22,273 nt of DNA from CAWACC01 sp964390695 (GTDB lineage: Bacteria; Chlamydiota; Chlamydiia; Chlamydiales; Parachlamydiaceae): NCBI GenBank assembly GCA_964390695.1, contig CAYMKI010000039.1:1-22273 (forward strand), written 5' to 3'. Shown piece by piece: positions 1-7,899 of the stretch. The position numbers and the translations under genes were made by a program. The notes below the pieces were generated by a model. That model worked only from the letters and a program-made list of their open reading frames with translations. It had not been told where the DNA came from and did not search any database. Position 1 is the first letter of the stretch; the number at the start of each line of letters is the position of its first letter.

Positions 1-1606
1 CCTTATGCTTAATCATGGCCTGAACAAACTCCCTGAAAAGTGGATGCGGAGCTGTAGGCTTAGATTTAAATTCGGGGTGAAACTGCACGCCCACCATCCA
101 AGGGTGTCCTTCAATTTCAGCTATTTCACACAAAGGACCACCATCTAAAGTTCCGGAGAGTGTGAAACCGGCATTTTCCATGTCTTGTTTGTATTTGTTA
201 TTGAACTCGTATCTGTGGCGATGTCTCTCGTGAATAACCTCTTGGCCATAGGCTTGGTAGGCTTTGGATCCTTTCTTTAAGCGGCAAGGATAGTTTCCGA
301 GACGCATCGTTCCTCCAATGTCCTGTACGGTCCTTTGCTCTGACAGCAAGGAGATCACTGGATCTTTTGTATCGGGGTCAAATTCTGTGGAATTAGCATC
401 GGGTTTGTTCAGTACGTGTCTCGCAAATTCTACAGCCATGACTTGCATACCTAGGCATATGCCATAATAGGGGATTTTCTTTTCACGGCAATATTTTGCG
501 GTCATGATTTTGCCCTGCCAGCCGCGTTCTCCGAATCCGCCGGGTACCAGATAGCCATCGCAACCTTGGATGCTTTGTTCTACACTTCCGTTATTTAAAA
601 TCTTGTCCGATTCATAGCGCTTAATTTCAATCTTATATCCTAGGGATATGGCAGCGTGATTAAGCGACTCGAACACGGATTTATAGGCATCTTGGTGTTG
701 GGTGTATTTTCCGACCAATCCCACGGTAATAGTGCCTTTGGGGTTTTTTATGGACTCCAAGATCTTTTCCCATGACTGTAGATTGGGTTTTTTGTAGGGG
801 AGTTTGAGCAGGTCGCAAATAATGGCATCGGTACCTTCTTCATGTAATTTGAGGGGTACTTCATAGATGCTGTGTTTTACGTCGACTTCTTCTATCACCG
901 CATTGCGGGGAACATTGCAGAAGAGGCTGATTTTATCTTTGACATCCTCTTCCAGTGAAAACTCACATCGGCATAGGATAATATCCGGGAATATGCCAAT
1001 AGCTCTCAAAGCTTGAACGCTGTGTTGAGAAGGTTTTGTTTTCACTTCTCCCGCAGCCTTTAAATATGGCACGTAGGTGAGGTGTACGTTTAAGCAGTCC
1101 CCGCGATGCTCATTGCAAAACTGTCGAATGGCTTCTAAAAAGGGCAGAGATTCTATATCTCCGATGGTGCCGCCGATCTCCACTAGTACCACATCAACAG
1201 GATGATGCAACTTAGAACAGTTCAGGATTCTTTGTTTGATCTCATCGGTAATGTGGGGGATGACTTGTACGGTCTTGCCTAAATAATCGCCTTGTCTCTC
1301 GCGTTTGATAACGGTATTATAGATTTGACCCGATGTAGCATTGGAGGCTTTGGACAGTTGTGAATCGGTAAAGCGGTAATAATGTCCAAGGTCTAAGTCC
1401 GTTTCTGCTCCATCGTCAGTGACATAGACCTCCCCATGTTGGTAAGGGCTCATTGTCCCTGGATCGACATTCAGATAGGGATCAAACTTAAGCATCGAGA
1501 TTTTCAAGCCTTGTTTTTCCAACAAGAGACCAATGGATGCAGCTGTGAGTCCTTTACCAAGAGAGGAACACACTCCGCCTGTAATAAAAATGTATTTTGT
1601 TTGCAT
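1..1606 (-). CDS. pyrG: CTP synthase, C-terminal end cut by window edge
   Basis: This enzyme makes CTP from UTP, ATP and glutamine, the last step of de novo pyrimidine nucleotide synthesis, in the cytosol. Reading from the ATG at 1606-1604 gives about 535 residues, so only a few C-terminal residues are missing compared with the usual 535-545. The N-terminal synthetase domain begins MQTKYIFITGG and has the nucleotide-binding segment SSLGKGLTAAS at about residues 14-24. The C-terminal class I glutamine amidotransferase domain has GICLGMQ with nucleophile Cys384 and QFHPE with His510 and Glu512, so the triad is intact. The start lies 14 bp after the transaldolase stop on the same strand, which suggests co-transcription. 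The wording of the central region (SLFCNVP, RHRYE, YPCR followed by GS) recalls chlamydial PyrG; that comparison is from memory. Confidence 0.97.
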   Translation of the reverse strand, partial: MQTKYIFITGGVCSSLGKGLTAASIGLLLEKQGLKISMLKFDPYLNVDPGTMSPYQHGEVYVTDDGAETDLDLGHYYRFTDSQLSKASNATSGQIYNTVIKRERQGDYLGKTVQVIPHITDEIKQRILNCSKLHHPVDVVLVEIGGTIGDIESLPFLEAIRQFCNEHRGDCLNVHLTYVPYLKAAGEVKTKPSQHSVQALRAIGIFPDIILCRCEFSLEEDVKDKISLFCNVPRNAVIEEVDVKHSIYEVPLKLHEEGTDAIICDLLKLPYKKPNLQSWEKILESIKNPKGTITVGLVGKYTQHQDAYKSVFESLNHAAISLGYKIEIKRYESDKILNNGSVEQSIQGCDGYLVPGGFGERGWQGKIMTAKYCREKKIPYYGICLGMQVMAVEFARHVLNKPDANSTEFDPDTKDPVISLLSEQRTVQDIGGTMRLGNYPCRLKKGSKAYQAYGQEVIHERHRHRYEFNNKYKQDMENAGFTLSGTLDGGPLCEIAEIEGHPWMVGVQFHPEFKSKPTAPHPLFREFVQAMIKHK

Positions 1607-1620
1607 ATATATCTAACAAC

Positions 1621-2586
1621 TCAAGGGTATTCTTTTTTTATAAATTCTTCTAATTTTAAGGTATCTTCGGTGAACTTTCGGATACCTTCAGAAAGTTTTT
1701 CTGTAGCCATTTGATCATCGTTGAGCATCAAACGGAACTTCTTTTCATCAAGGCTAATTTTGGGTATTTCAGACTTTTTAGCTTTAGCAGGATCGAGTTT
1801 GCGTGGAACTTCTCCCTCTGCTTTTTGAAGCTCCGAGAGTAGCTGAGGAGATATGGTCAAAAGATCACATCCGGCTAACTCCAAAATTTCATCTGTATTT
1901 CTAAAACTAGCCCCCATGATCTGCGTTTTATAGCCATGAAGTTTAAAGTAATTGTAAATTTTCGTCACGGATATTACGCCGGGATCTTCAGCAGGTGCAT
2001 ACTGATTGACACCTGTGGCTTTTTTGTACCAATCTAGGATTCTACCAACAAAAGGGGAGATAAGGGTGGCATTGGCTTCGGCGCAAGCTATGGCCTGAGG
2101 TAAGCTAAAAAGCAGGGTCATATTGCAATGGATGCCCTCTTTTTCCAAGACTTTTGCGGCCTGAATGCCTTCCCATGTGGATGCGAGTTTTATCAAAACC
2201 CTTTCTTTGGGTATCCCGGCATCTTTGTAGAGTTGAATCAGGGCGTGGGCTTTTTTTATACTTCCTTCGATATCGAAAGATAGTCTGGCATCGACCTCTG
2301 TGGATACTCGCCCGGGAACTAATTTCAAAATCTCTAATCCGAAATTCACAAATAGCTTGTCCATCAAAAGTGTTGTACAAAGACTTCCTTTTGGATCTTG
2401 CGATCGGCTGTACTTGACGGCATCATCAATCAGATGTCGATATTTAGGATTATTGGCTGCGGACATTATGAGAGATGGATTTGTAGTGGCATCGGTAGGT
2501 GAAAATTGCTTGATGGATTCTATATCGCCGGTGTCAGCGACAATAGTGGTCATTTTCTTCAATTGTTCTAATTTGCTGCTGCTCAT
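1621..2586 (-). CDS. tal: Transaldolase
   Basis: Transaldolase moves a dihydroxyacetone unit between sugar phosphates in the non-oxidative pentose phosphate pathway, in the cytosol. The 321-residue product matches the TalB class in length and wording. It has VADTGD at residues 16-21, DATTNPSL at 32-39, the catalytic Schiff-base lysine at Lys133 in LIKLASTWEG, then NMTLLFS, SPFVGRILDWYK and MGASFRNT. The ATG at 2586 is preceded by a purine-rich AGAGAG ribosome-binding stretch. The gene sits between a zinc-ribbon protein gene (22 bp upstream) and pyrG (14 bp downstream), all on the minus strand, and probably belongs to one transcript. No oddity was seen. Confidence 0.97.
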   Translation of the reverse strand: MSSSKLEQLKKMTTIVADTGDIESIKQFSPTDATTNPSLIMSAANNPKYRHLIDDAVKYSRSQDPKGSLCTTLLMDKLFVNFGLEILKLVPGRVSTEVDARLSFDIEGSIKKAHALIQLYKDAGIPKERVLIKLASTWEGIQAAKVLEKEGIHCNMTLLFSLPQAIACAEANATLISPFVGRILDWYKKATGVNQYAPAEDPGVISVTKIYNYFKLHGYKTQIMGASFRNTDEILELAGCDLLTISPQLLSELQKAEGEVPRKLDPAKAKKSEIPKISLDEKKFRLMLNDDQMATEKLSEGIRKFTEDTLKLEEFIKKEYP

Positions 2587-2608
2587 AGTTATTCTCTCTT
2601 AAAAATTG

Positions 2609-2974
2609 TTAAATCAAATCCTTAACAGGCTCTATTCTAAATGTAATGGCTATGGGTTTATCGTCCAACATCAAGTCTAAATGGGTAGTAAAACGCGTTA
2701 GCAAAAGTTTAAAAGGTATTTTGATTTGCTTATCCCGTTCCGTAATATCGATACCAATAGACGTATTACTTAAAATTTCTTCTGATTCCTTGATCTGGTA
2801 GCATAGTGCCGCAAACTTTTTAATCTGTCGGATCAGGCTTTCATCCGAAAACACATATTTTTTTTGACACTGTGGACATGTTATACCTTTTTGTTGCTCC
2901 ATTGCAAGCACATTAAAGTCAATAGGATGCTGACAGGAGGTGCAAAAAAATTGAAGATGGGATCCTTTTTGCAT
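2609..2974 (-). CDS. Small zinc-ribbon protein of unknown function
   Basis: This 121-residue protein starts with a four-cysteine zinc ribbon: CTSC at about residues 11-14 and CPQC at about 34-37. The rest is a mixed helix/strand tail with no motif I recognise. The pair of CxxC knuckles about 20 residues apart makes metal binding likely, but it says nothing about the target. The start codon at 2974 has an AGGAAAGAGAG stretch just upstream. It is the first gene of the minus-strand run that continues into transaldolase and CTP synthase. I cannot assign a function; regulators and small accessory zinc-ribbon proteins are both possible. Confidence 0.8.
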   Translation of the reverse strand: MQKGSHLQFFCTSCQHPIDFNVLAMEQQKGITCPQCQKKYVFSDESLIRQIKKFAALCYQIKESEEILSNTSIGIDITERDKQIKIPFKLLLTRFTTHLDLMLDDKPIAITFRIEPVKDLI

Positions 2975-3003
2975 AAGCTCTCTTTCCTTAGTTATTTATG
3001 TAT

Positions 3004-3032
3004 ATGCTAGCAGTTTATTCAACTTCTTGCAA
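3004..3032 (-). promoter_or_regulatory. Possible sigma-70 promoter for the zinc-ribbon/tal/pyrG run
   Basis: On the minus strand TTGCAA (3032-3027) is followed, after 17 bp, by TAGCAT (3009-3004), about 30 bp before the start codon of the zinc-ribbon gene. Spacing and position fit a sigma-70 type promoter, but the -10 box matches only four of six bases, so this is a weak call. Confidence 0.3.
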
Positions 3033-3085
3033 TCCTAAAAAAAATAATAATTCCATTCTTGGCTTAAATATGAATTTGTATTAGG

Positions 3086-3131
3086 TTGGGTATATACGGC
3101 TCATGTATAAAAAATATGAGTATATACCCAA
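3086..3131. repeat. 46-bp inverted repeat with 16-nt arms
   Basis: The left arm is TTGGGTATATA (3086-3096), a 3-nt bulge (CGG), then CTCAT (3100-3104). The right arm is the exact complement, ATGAG then TATATACCCAA (3116-3131), around an 11-nt AT-rich loop. It lies in the divergent intergenic region between the zinc-ribbon gene and the helical protein gene. No T-run follows it, and neither flanking gene ends towards it, so a terminator is unlikely. An operator for a large dimeric regulator, or the remnant of a small mobile element, fits better. Confidence 0.7.
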
Positions 3132-3144
3132 AACATTAGAATTG

Positions 3145-3312
3145 TAGTGGGGGTTGCAAAATTCGGAAAATGCGGGTTATGAGGGGTTTTTAGAATAAAT
3201 CCAAATAATTTAAAAGTGGTAAATGCCTGTGTATAACCATTTTATAGTTTTATGGATATACTCTAAAAAGATCCAAAAGACCGCCTTTGCGAATTTTGCA
3301 ACTCCCTCTCTA
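3145..3312. mobile_element. MITE-like element with long imperfect terminal inverted repeats
   Basis: The two ends are inverted copies of each other. GTTGCAAAATTCG at 3153-3165 is matched exactly in reverse by 3290-3302. The similarity continues inward with mismatches to GAATAAATCC (left, ending at 3202) and GAGTATATCC (right arm read in reverse, from 3254), including a shared TTTTTAGA. Outward it continues through a G-rich stretch to TAG at both ends. The terminal TA dinucleotides (3145-3146 and 3311-3312) could be a TA target duplication, as in IS630/Tc1-type elements, but this is an inference from one copy. There is no coding capacity in the 168 bp. It ends 26 bp before the start of the next gene, so that gene's promoter probably lies inside it; TATACT at 3257-3262 is a possible -10 box. 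Confidence 0.65.
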
Positions 3313-3338
3313 GACTCGATTTTGAAGGAGATTTGGCA

Positions 3339-5216
3339 ATGGCATTAAAATCTTCTACGTTCCAAGGGATAGTTAAATTAAACCCAAGTATTGCCCATGA
3401 TTTAGACGATTATCTTCAGGAAAAAGAATCTCAGACTGCAGCTAAGATACTAGCAGCATTGAATCCACATTTTGAGCTCGAAGAACAGTTTTCAGATATC
3501 CAGAACGGCAAGGTGACATTTACTTTTTCAGCTCTAGGAGAATTGCTAAAGCAAGATGAAGCCAATATATCGTCATCCTCAACAGCCAAAAGTCTAGAAA
3601 AAAATGGTCTGTTGATTCGTAAATTGAATATTTTTATTTGGGAGTATCTTGAAATCATTGAAGAATCGGCCACGGAATTTTTCCAGCAAATAGATCAAAA
3701 TGGGATGGAGGATTGGAATGCCGAATTGGCAGATGCTGTTAAGTCTATAAAATATACACTTGTTCACCATCTCGATAGCTTGCAGTATGCTTTAGGTGTT
3801 ATAGAACATCATCTTCATCTTCTCAGAAAGAAAGATTCTCGTATTTTAAGTCTTCGTTTTCTGAATTTCGTCCACTTGTGGGTCAAGTACCTAGACTCAT
3901 CTATTTTTTCTCATGTGGATAAATGCAAAAAATATGTAGAATTCAGGTTTCAGCGCTTTTCCGATTTTTATGAACACTACTGTTTGTTTCAAACCAAAAT
4001 TGACCGTGTAGCGGTTAAATTTAATAATTACTCGGTGTTTGCTTCTTTGGATAATGAGACTCAAAGTAAATTTCTGAAAAATTATCGCCTTGTAAAGTTT
4101 TGGGAGTTGAATAATAAAACAAAGTCCTTGCCGCAGCGCGAAATCGTGAAATCCTTACGATTCAACGTGGCTCCAGAAACGTCCTTAGAAGACTTTAAAT
4201 GCTATTTTCATCATCTCAAAAATGCTATTTTTGACATAAGCAAGCAGTTAAAATCTCCCAATATACAAGCAAACCTTGACGAGTTGTTATCTAAAGAAAA
4301 TGAAACCTTGCTAGGGTATAGACATGAACTACATACCCTGGGAGCCACGTTGGCAAAATATAGAAATCTATTGTTAAGCACGGATCCGAACCCCTATGTG
4401 CGTTCTAGAATGGGCTTCGCTGAGTGGGTCATGGGGCCCGAGCCTAATTACACAAAGAAAATGCTAGAGCTTAGCTATGAAATTGAAAACACGGATAATA
4501 TCTTAGAAGCATTCCTCCATAGTCTAAATCAAAACGAAAAAAAAGCCGATGATACTGTGGAAGAACTTAAATCTGATATACTATGTATACTTCATGAGAT
4601 GGGCCAGCCCTTGATGTCCAAACCGATGATGAAATTACGTGCTGAGCACCTGGTGAATTTGCTAGAGCAGCTGGACGAGGTTTCTACCAGAAAAGCAGAT
4701 CTGGTAGATTTTATTGAGCAAGCTTTGATCAAAGCCTTAAAAGGCGATTGGAAATATCAAGTTTTATTTAGCATGCCTAAATTTCATAAATTGTATGCTA
4801 TACATCAAGGCATCCTTCAATCTGTAAACACACCAAAACATCTCAGAAGAAAGGAAAAATTCACCCACTGCATCAGCCAAGTTGAAATGTGGGTTGAACA
4901 GCATGACACTCCAAAACGTACTGAAGAAATAGAGCTAAACCTCCATGACATAAAGATATACCTGCAAGAATTCCTTGCAGAAGTCCAGTTCTTTACTGCA
5001 GAAAAATCCAATACACCCGAATCCATTCAAGAACTTCGTTCTCAAGAGCATCAATTGCTTGAGTATCGATATCTCTTTGGAAGTTTTTTTCATCGCCTGC
5101 ATGAAAAACAACCCGAAGACAAGATTCTTCGCCAGTGTTTTTTATTTGTGGATCAGTATTTTGAAACTATCGAAACCTTGTTTCAAGAGTTTCGCAATTT
5201 CCTAACCAGAGAATAG
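3339..5216 (+). CDS. Large all-helical protein of unknown function
   Basis: The product is 625 residues long, starting at the ATG at 3339. That start has a good GAAGGAG ribosome site at 3324-3330 (8-nt spacing). An in-frame TTG at 3333 lies too close to the site to be preferred. The sequence is almost entirely amphipathic helix, rich in Leu, Lys, Glu, His and aromatic residues, with many histidine pairs (HH) and no glycine-rich nucleotide-binding loop. I see no signal peptide, no transmembrane segment and no catalytic motif. A mid-protein stretch around residues 350-375 (YVRSRMGFAEWVMGPEP) is less regular and may be a conserved surface. It stands alone between a MITE-like element and a 230-bp AT-rich gap. 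It could be a cytoplasmic scaffold or a secreted effector; I do not recognise the family. Confidence 0.85.
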   Translation: MALKSSTFQGIVKLNPSIAHDLDDYLQEKESQTAAKILAALNPHFELEEQFSDIQNGKVTFTFSALGELLKQDEANISSSSTAKSLEKNGLLIRKLNIFIWEYLEIIEESATEFFQQIDQNGMEDWNAELADAVKSIKYTLVHHLDSLQYALGVIEHHLHLLRKKDSRILSLRFLNFVHLWVKYLDSSIFSHVDKCKKYVEFRFQRFSDFYEHYCLFQTKIDRVAVKFNNYSVFASLDNETQSKFLKNYRLVKFWELNNKTKSLPQREIVKSLRFNVAPETSLEDFKCYFHHLKNAIFDISKQLKSPNIQANLDELLSKENETLLGYRHELHTLGATLAKYRNLLLSTDPNPYVRSRMGFAEWVMGPEPNYTKKMLELSYEIENTDNILEAFLHSLNQNEKKADDTVEELKSDILCILHEMGQPLMSKPMMKLRAEHLVNLLEQLDEVSTRKADLVDFIEQALIKALKGDWKYQVLFSMPKFHKLYAIHQGILQSVNTPKHLRRKEKFTHCISQVEMWVEQHDTPKRTEEIELNLHDIKIYLQEFLAEVQFFTAEKSNTPESIQELRSQEHQLLEYRYLFGSFFHRLHEKQPEDKILRQCFLFVDQYFETIETLFQEFRNFLTRE

Positions 5217-5449
5217 TGAACCTCAAAAAGTGTCTTACTTGGTGAGCCACAGAGATCATAGAGAATACAGAGAGGATTAAAACTTCTAAAAATAATTTAA
5301 ACACGTGGTTTTATTATTTTATGAGGGGTGGTGAATAGTCACTAATCATGTTTAATATAAAACTTAAATTCAATTAACACAAAATTAACAAGTTAATATT
5401 ATAATTAAATTATACACGAAAACATAAAGTTGTGTTTAATAAGGTTTTT
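5217..5449. other. AT-rich intergenic gap
   Basis: I see no gene in this stretch. It contains a short purine-rich CACAGAG-type tract near its start (5244-5275), annotated separately, followed by very AT-rich sequence leading to the next gene. No T-run terminator is evident. Confidence 0.5.
5244..5275. repeat. CACAGAGA-rich intergenic tract, copy 1
   Basis: The sequence GAGCCACAGAGATCATAGAG and the following AATACAGAGAGG resemble the tract at 12697-12730. Both lie just downstream of a protein-coding gene and share CCACAGAGA followed by ACA-containing words. Similar low-complexity CACAGAG tracts occur between genes in many bacterial genomes. The match is short and imperfect, so common origin is only suggested. 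Confidence 0.35.
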
Positions 5450-7366
5450 ATGATTAATACAAATTTAACAAACAATTTTTTGACTATATCTAATAACATC
5501 CATAAAGATGTGCACCATTTTAGAGTCGCAAAAAATGACGATGGAATGGATCGCATCGTAAAAAATGGATGGCTGCGACGGTTTTTATTCAAACCTTGGT
5601 ATTCAAGACAAGCTCATAAAGAACGATTACAAAATGTTGTCGTTCAAAATATTAATATAGCTTCAAAGTTGAAAGCCGAATATTACTTCCAGTCACATAA
5701 ACAATTACCTACGGATTTATATCTTGCAGCTCATAAGTATAATCAAACATTGGCTGCAGCATCCATGCATAAACCCAATTCATCCTCAGCTCTATATAAC
5801 ACCGTTGGCCTTAACTATGTTGTTAATGAGTATGTACCTGATTTAAAGCCGACTAAAATTCATTCCACTCAAGAAGTTCCTGCGCCGGACGATTTAATAC
5901 TGGACAAACCCGAACCTTTCATTGAAAAAAGGATGTTTAAAAAACATCAAATTCTCCGTTATCCTGGCGATAGTATAGATCATAGCCAGGAAGCCGTGCG
6001 AATTTTTGTCAGTACGCAGAAAGAGAGAATAATAAGTTTTGCAGGAACCCTAATAGAAAATATAGGAAAGTTGTTCGGGTTAAATACCACCTACTTTCAT
6101 AAATATCACTACCGTAGTCAGTCTGAGACTGATGAGCAAATCTATGCCCTAAAAAACAGTCCTGTTAGTCTTTCGCATGAGCCCACTTCATTTTGGCTTG
6201 GCCATGCGACCCTGTTTTTAGGGGTTCCTTTAAAGTCTAAAAGCGGCTCTATCGCTACTTTTAATGTGATTACAGATCCGGTGGAAGGTGATTTAAATCC
6301 CATCCTTTATCCTAGGCAGACCAAGTTTGCTTTGCCTTTGGAACAAGTACCCGCTCCACATGTTTATTTATTATCTCATAATCATCTAGATCATTTTTCT
6401 AAGGAATCAATTCAAAAGATTTTTGCTCAGCAGCCGATTATGATTGTTCCTCAAGGGGATGGAAGCAGATATAGAAAATTGGCAAAAGAGCTTGGTTTTG
6501 ATGGACAGAACATTATTGAATTAAATTGGTGGGAAAAGCGGCAGATCGACTTTGAGAAAAATGGAGAACATTATCAGATGACAATCACAGCTACGCCTGC
6601 ACGTCATTGGAGCGGTCAAGGCCCTTGCGGTGGTCACGAATCCACCTTTCTAGGTTATGTCATTCAAGGTCATGAACACGGGGATATTTATTTTGCTGGA
6701 GATACAGCTCGATTAAACGATGATCACATAAACAAGCTAAAAGAGCACTTTAATATTCGCTGGAATTTTCAGCCTGGCGGCCCAGATGACGTGCGCGAGG
6801 ATATGGAAAGTACGCATCAAGCTTCAGTAGATGCTTTGTGGATGCACTTTAAGCTCCAAGTTTCAAAAGTGTATCATCATGGGATGGATAAAGAGATATT
6901 TGTAAGAGAGGTTCAAAATCTAAAGACTATATTCATGCATACCATGACTTATAAATTAGGCAATCTCCATTTAAGCGATACTCGCAATAGTGTAGAAAGA
7001 GTGCTTCAAGCCCTCACAGACTACCAAAAGACGTTAGAAAAAATTAATACTATTGAAATATATGTAGACCTCTGGATGTCAAAAAAAGCTGGTCGCATCC
7101 ATAACTCTTCTGCTGCTAGAGAAAGTCTAAAAATGAAGAAACGCAATAAATTGATCGAAAAACACCTGGGATTAAAGAGTTATGAAAAGCAAGTCTTTGA
7201 TGAGCTATGTCATTTTGCCAGCCGTTTTGAATTTGCTAAAGGTGAAAAATGTACCCCTGCTGAGGTTTCACAATTACTTAAGGAAACGGTCTTGATCCCT
7301 AAAATAGGCTCGAGAATTTCTCTTGACGCAAAAAAATCACAGATGGTTAGCAAACTCTACTTTTAA
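5450..7366 (+). CDS. NAPE-PLD-like metallo-beta-lactamase-fold hydrolase, effector candidate
   Basis: The core (about residues 245-490 of 638) is a metallo-beta-lactamase domain of the NAPE-PLD/UlaG type. It has WLGHATLF at 249-256, the zinc motif HNHLDH (His310, His312, Asp314, His315), ELNWWE, TPARHW (His386), FAGDT (Asp418) and a late HHG (His476-His477). The ELNWWE, HW and FAGDT combination is characteristic of NAPE-PLD, which releases N-acylethanolamines from membrane phospholipids. Unlike that enzyme, this protein has about 245 extra N-terminal residues and about 150 extra helical C-terminal residues, so it may be a host-directed lipid hydrolase; that role is inference. The ATG at 5450 follows AAGG at 5441-5444. 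An in-frame GTG at 5432 is possible but has a poorer ribosome site. No signal peptide was seen. Other phosphodiesterase or lactonase activities of the fold remain possible. Confidence 0.85.
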   Translation: MINTNLTNNFLTISNNIHKDVHHFRVAKNDDGMDRIVKNGWLRRFLFKPWYSRQAHKERLQNVVVQNINIASKLKAEYYFQSHKQLPTDLYLAAHKYNQTLAAASMHKPNSSSALYNTVGLNYVVNEYVPDLKPTKIHSTQEVPAPDDLILDKPEPFIEKRMFKKHQILRYPGDSIDHSQEAVRIFVSTQKERIISFAGTLIENIGKLFGLNTTYFHKYHYRSQSETDEQIYALKNSPVSLSHEPTSFWLGHATLFLGVPLKSKSGSIATFNVITDPVEGDLNPILYPRQTKFALPLEQVPAPHVYLLSHNHLDHFSKESIQKIFAQQPIMIVPQGDGSRYRKLAKELGFDGQNIIELNWWEKRQIDFEKNGEHYQMTITATPARHWSGQGPCGGHESTFLGYVIQGHEHGDIYFAGDTARLNDDHINKLKEHFNIRWNFQPGGPDDVREDMESTHQASVDALWMHFKLQVSKVYHHGMDKEIFVREVQNLKTIFMHTMTYKLGNLHLSDTRNSVERVLQALTDYQKTLEKINTIEIYVDLWMSKKAGRIHNSSAARESLKMKKRNKLIEKHLGLKSYEKQVFDELCHFASRFEFAKGEKCTPAEVSQLLKETVLIPKIGSRISLDAKKSQMVSKLYF

Positions 7367-7404
7367 TAATATTAAAAAAGAGATTGAGTAAAATATATAA
7401 AATG

Positions 7405-7420
7405 TGATATATTTATATCA
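7405..7420. promoter_or_regulatory. 16-bp dyad, possible operator
   Basis: TGATATA and its exact complement TATATCA are separated by TT. The site lies 53 bp before the first small-peptide gene. TGATATA recurs once at 7882-7888 just upstream of the second small-peptide gene, though without the second arm. It could be a regulator site or part of an AT-rich promoter; the low complexity weakens the case. Confidence 0.35.
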
Positions 7421-7421
7421 A

Positions 7422-7450
7422 GCTTGTTTATAGAAGTATTTAAAACAAGC
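7422..7450 (+). promoter_or_regulatory. Hairpin ahead of the first small-peptide gene
   Basis: GCTTGTTT (7422-7429) and AAACAAGC (7443-7450) form an 8-bp stem with a 13-nt loop, 22 bp before the ATG at 7473. No T-run follows, so it is more likely a 5' untranslated structure than a terminator for the upstream hydrolase gene, but neither is proven. Confidence 0.35.
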
Positions 7451-7472
7451 GATAAAACAAGATGTTAATAAT

Positions 7473-7625
7473 ATGAAAGCAACAAACATTAACTACACTT
7501 CCAGCTTAGACAGCATGCAATGGCAAGATGGCAGCTGTGTATTGTCCATGCTTTCGTGCATTTTTACAAATCTTGTGCTCATTTCTATTTTTTTCATGGT
7601 CATTTTCGATCCTGTTTTTCCCTAG
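7473..7625 (+). CDS. 50-residue membrane peptide, copy 1
   Basis: The ATG at 7473 opens a 50-codon frame ending in TAG at 7623-7625. The peptide has a polar N-terminus (MKATNINYTSSLDS) and one hydrophobic segment at about residues 23-45 (CVLSMLSCIFTNLVLISIFF within it), and it ends FMVIFDPVFP. The second copy at 7900 has exactly the same length, the same MK start and the C-terminus FMVFSDPVYP, which is the main evidence that both are real. The stop codon lies inside the first arm of a conserved interleaved stem pair. No strong ribosome site is visible. I know of no family for it; a small inner-membrane protein or a leader peptide are the two obvious readings. Confidence 0.65.
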   Translation: MKATNINYTSSLDSMQWQDGSCVLSMLSCIFTNLVLISIFFMVIFDPVFP

Positions 7626-7678
7626 AAGTTTTCCTTAAACCATCAGCGACTCTTCTAGGGATAATGGGCGCTGATGGT
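7619..7678 (+). ncRNA. Interleaved stem pair (pseudoknot topology), copy 1
   Basis: Stem 1 pairs TCCCTAGAAG (7619-7628) with CTTCTAGGGA (7652-7661). Stem 2 pairs ACCATCAGCG (7639-7648) with CGCTGATGGT (7669-7678). The order is A-B-A'-B', the arrangement of an H-type pseudoknot, with loops of 10, 3 and 7 nt. Stem 1 contains the stop codon of the small-peptide gene. Stem 2 is supported by three compensatory changes against copy 2. No T-run follows, so it is not an ordinary terminator. The 3' loop is short for a 10-bp stem, so the two stems might instead be mutually exclusive folds. Confidence 0.65.
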
Positions 7679-7715
7679 GATACATCCTTTATTTACTTTA
7701 CAGAGGCTTATAAGA

Positions 7716-7811
7716 ATGCAAGTTTATATAGCATTCTTCATGTTTTGTCTCTCTGTGGGCATTGTGGTTAAATATTTTATGTTTTATGTGGAGAGGTGAG
7801 TGTTCACCTAG
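7716..7811 (+). pseudogene. Possible third, diverged small-peptide unit
   Basis: An ATG at 7716 with AGAGG at 7702-7706 opens a 27-residue hydrophobic peptide, MQVYIAFFMFCLSVGIVVKY plus FMFYVER, ending at TGA 7797-7799. If that TGA is passed, three more codons give VFT and then TAG at 7809-7811, which parallels the VFP and VYP plus TAG ends of the two 50-residue copies. A weaker interleaved stem pattern follows (stem 2 GTGTCT 7827-7832 with AGACAC 7848-7853). An in-frame ATG at 7674 would give a longer N-terminus. It may be a decayed copy, a separate 27-residue peptide gene, or chance. Confidence 0.35.
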
Positions 7812-7899
7812 AATCTTCACGATGAAGTGTCTTCTTATGGGATTTCGAGACACGTTTGTAAAAATTAGTTAAAATAATTTGTGATATAAATCTATTAAA

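Noticed and set aside
3333..3341. TTG at 3333 as start of the helical protein
   Set aside because: It is only 2 nt from the GAAGGAG site, while the ATG at 3339 has ideal spacing.
7619..7678. Reading the stem pair as a rho-independent terminator
   Set aside because: No T-run follows either copy, and the stems are interleaved instead of a single hairpin.
7520..7771. 83-codon plus-strand frame over the first peptide gene and its stem pair
   Set aside because: It lies in another frame, crosses both stems, has no ribosome site and has no counterpart in the second copy, whereas the 50-codon frame does.
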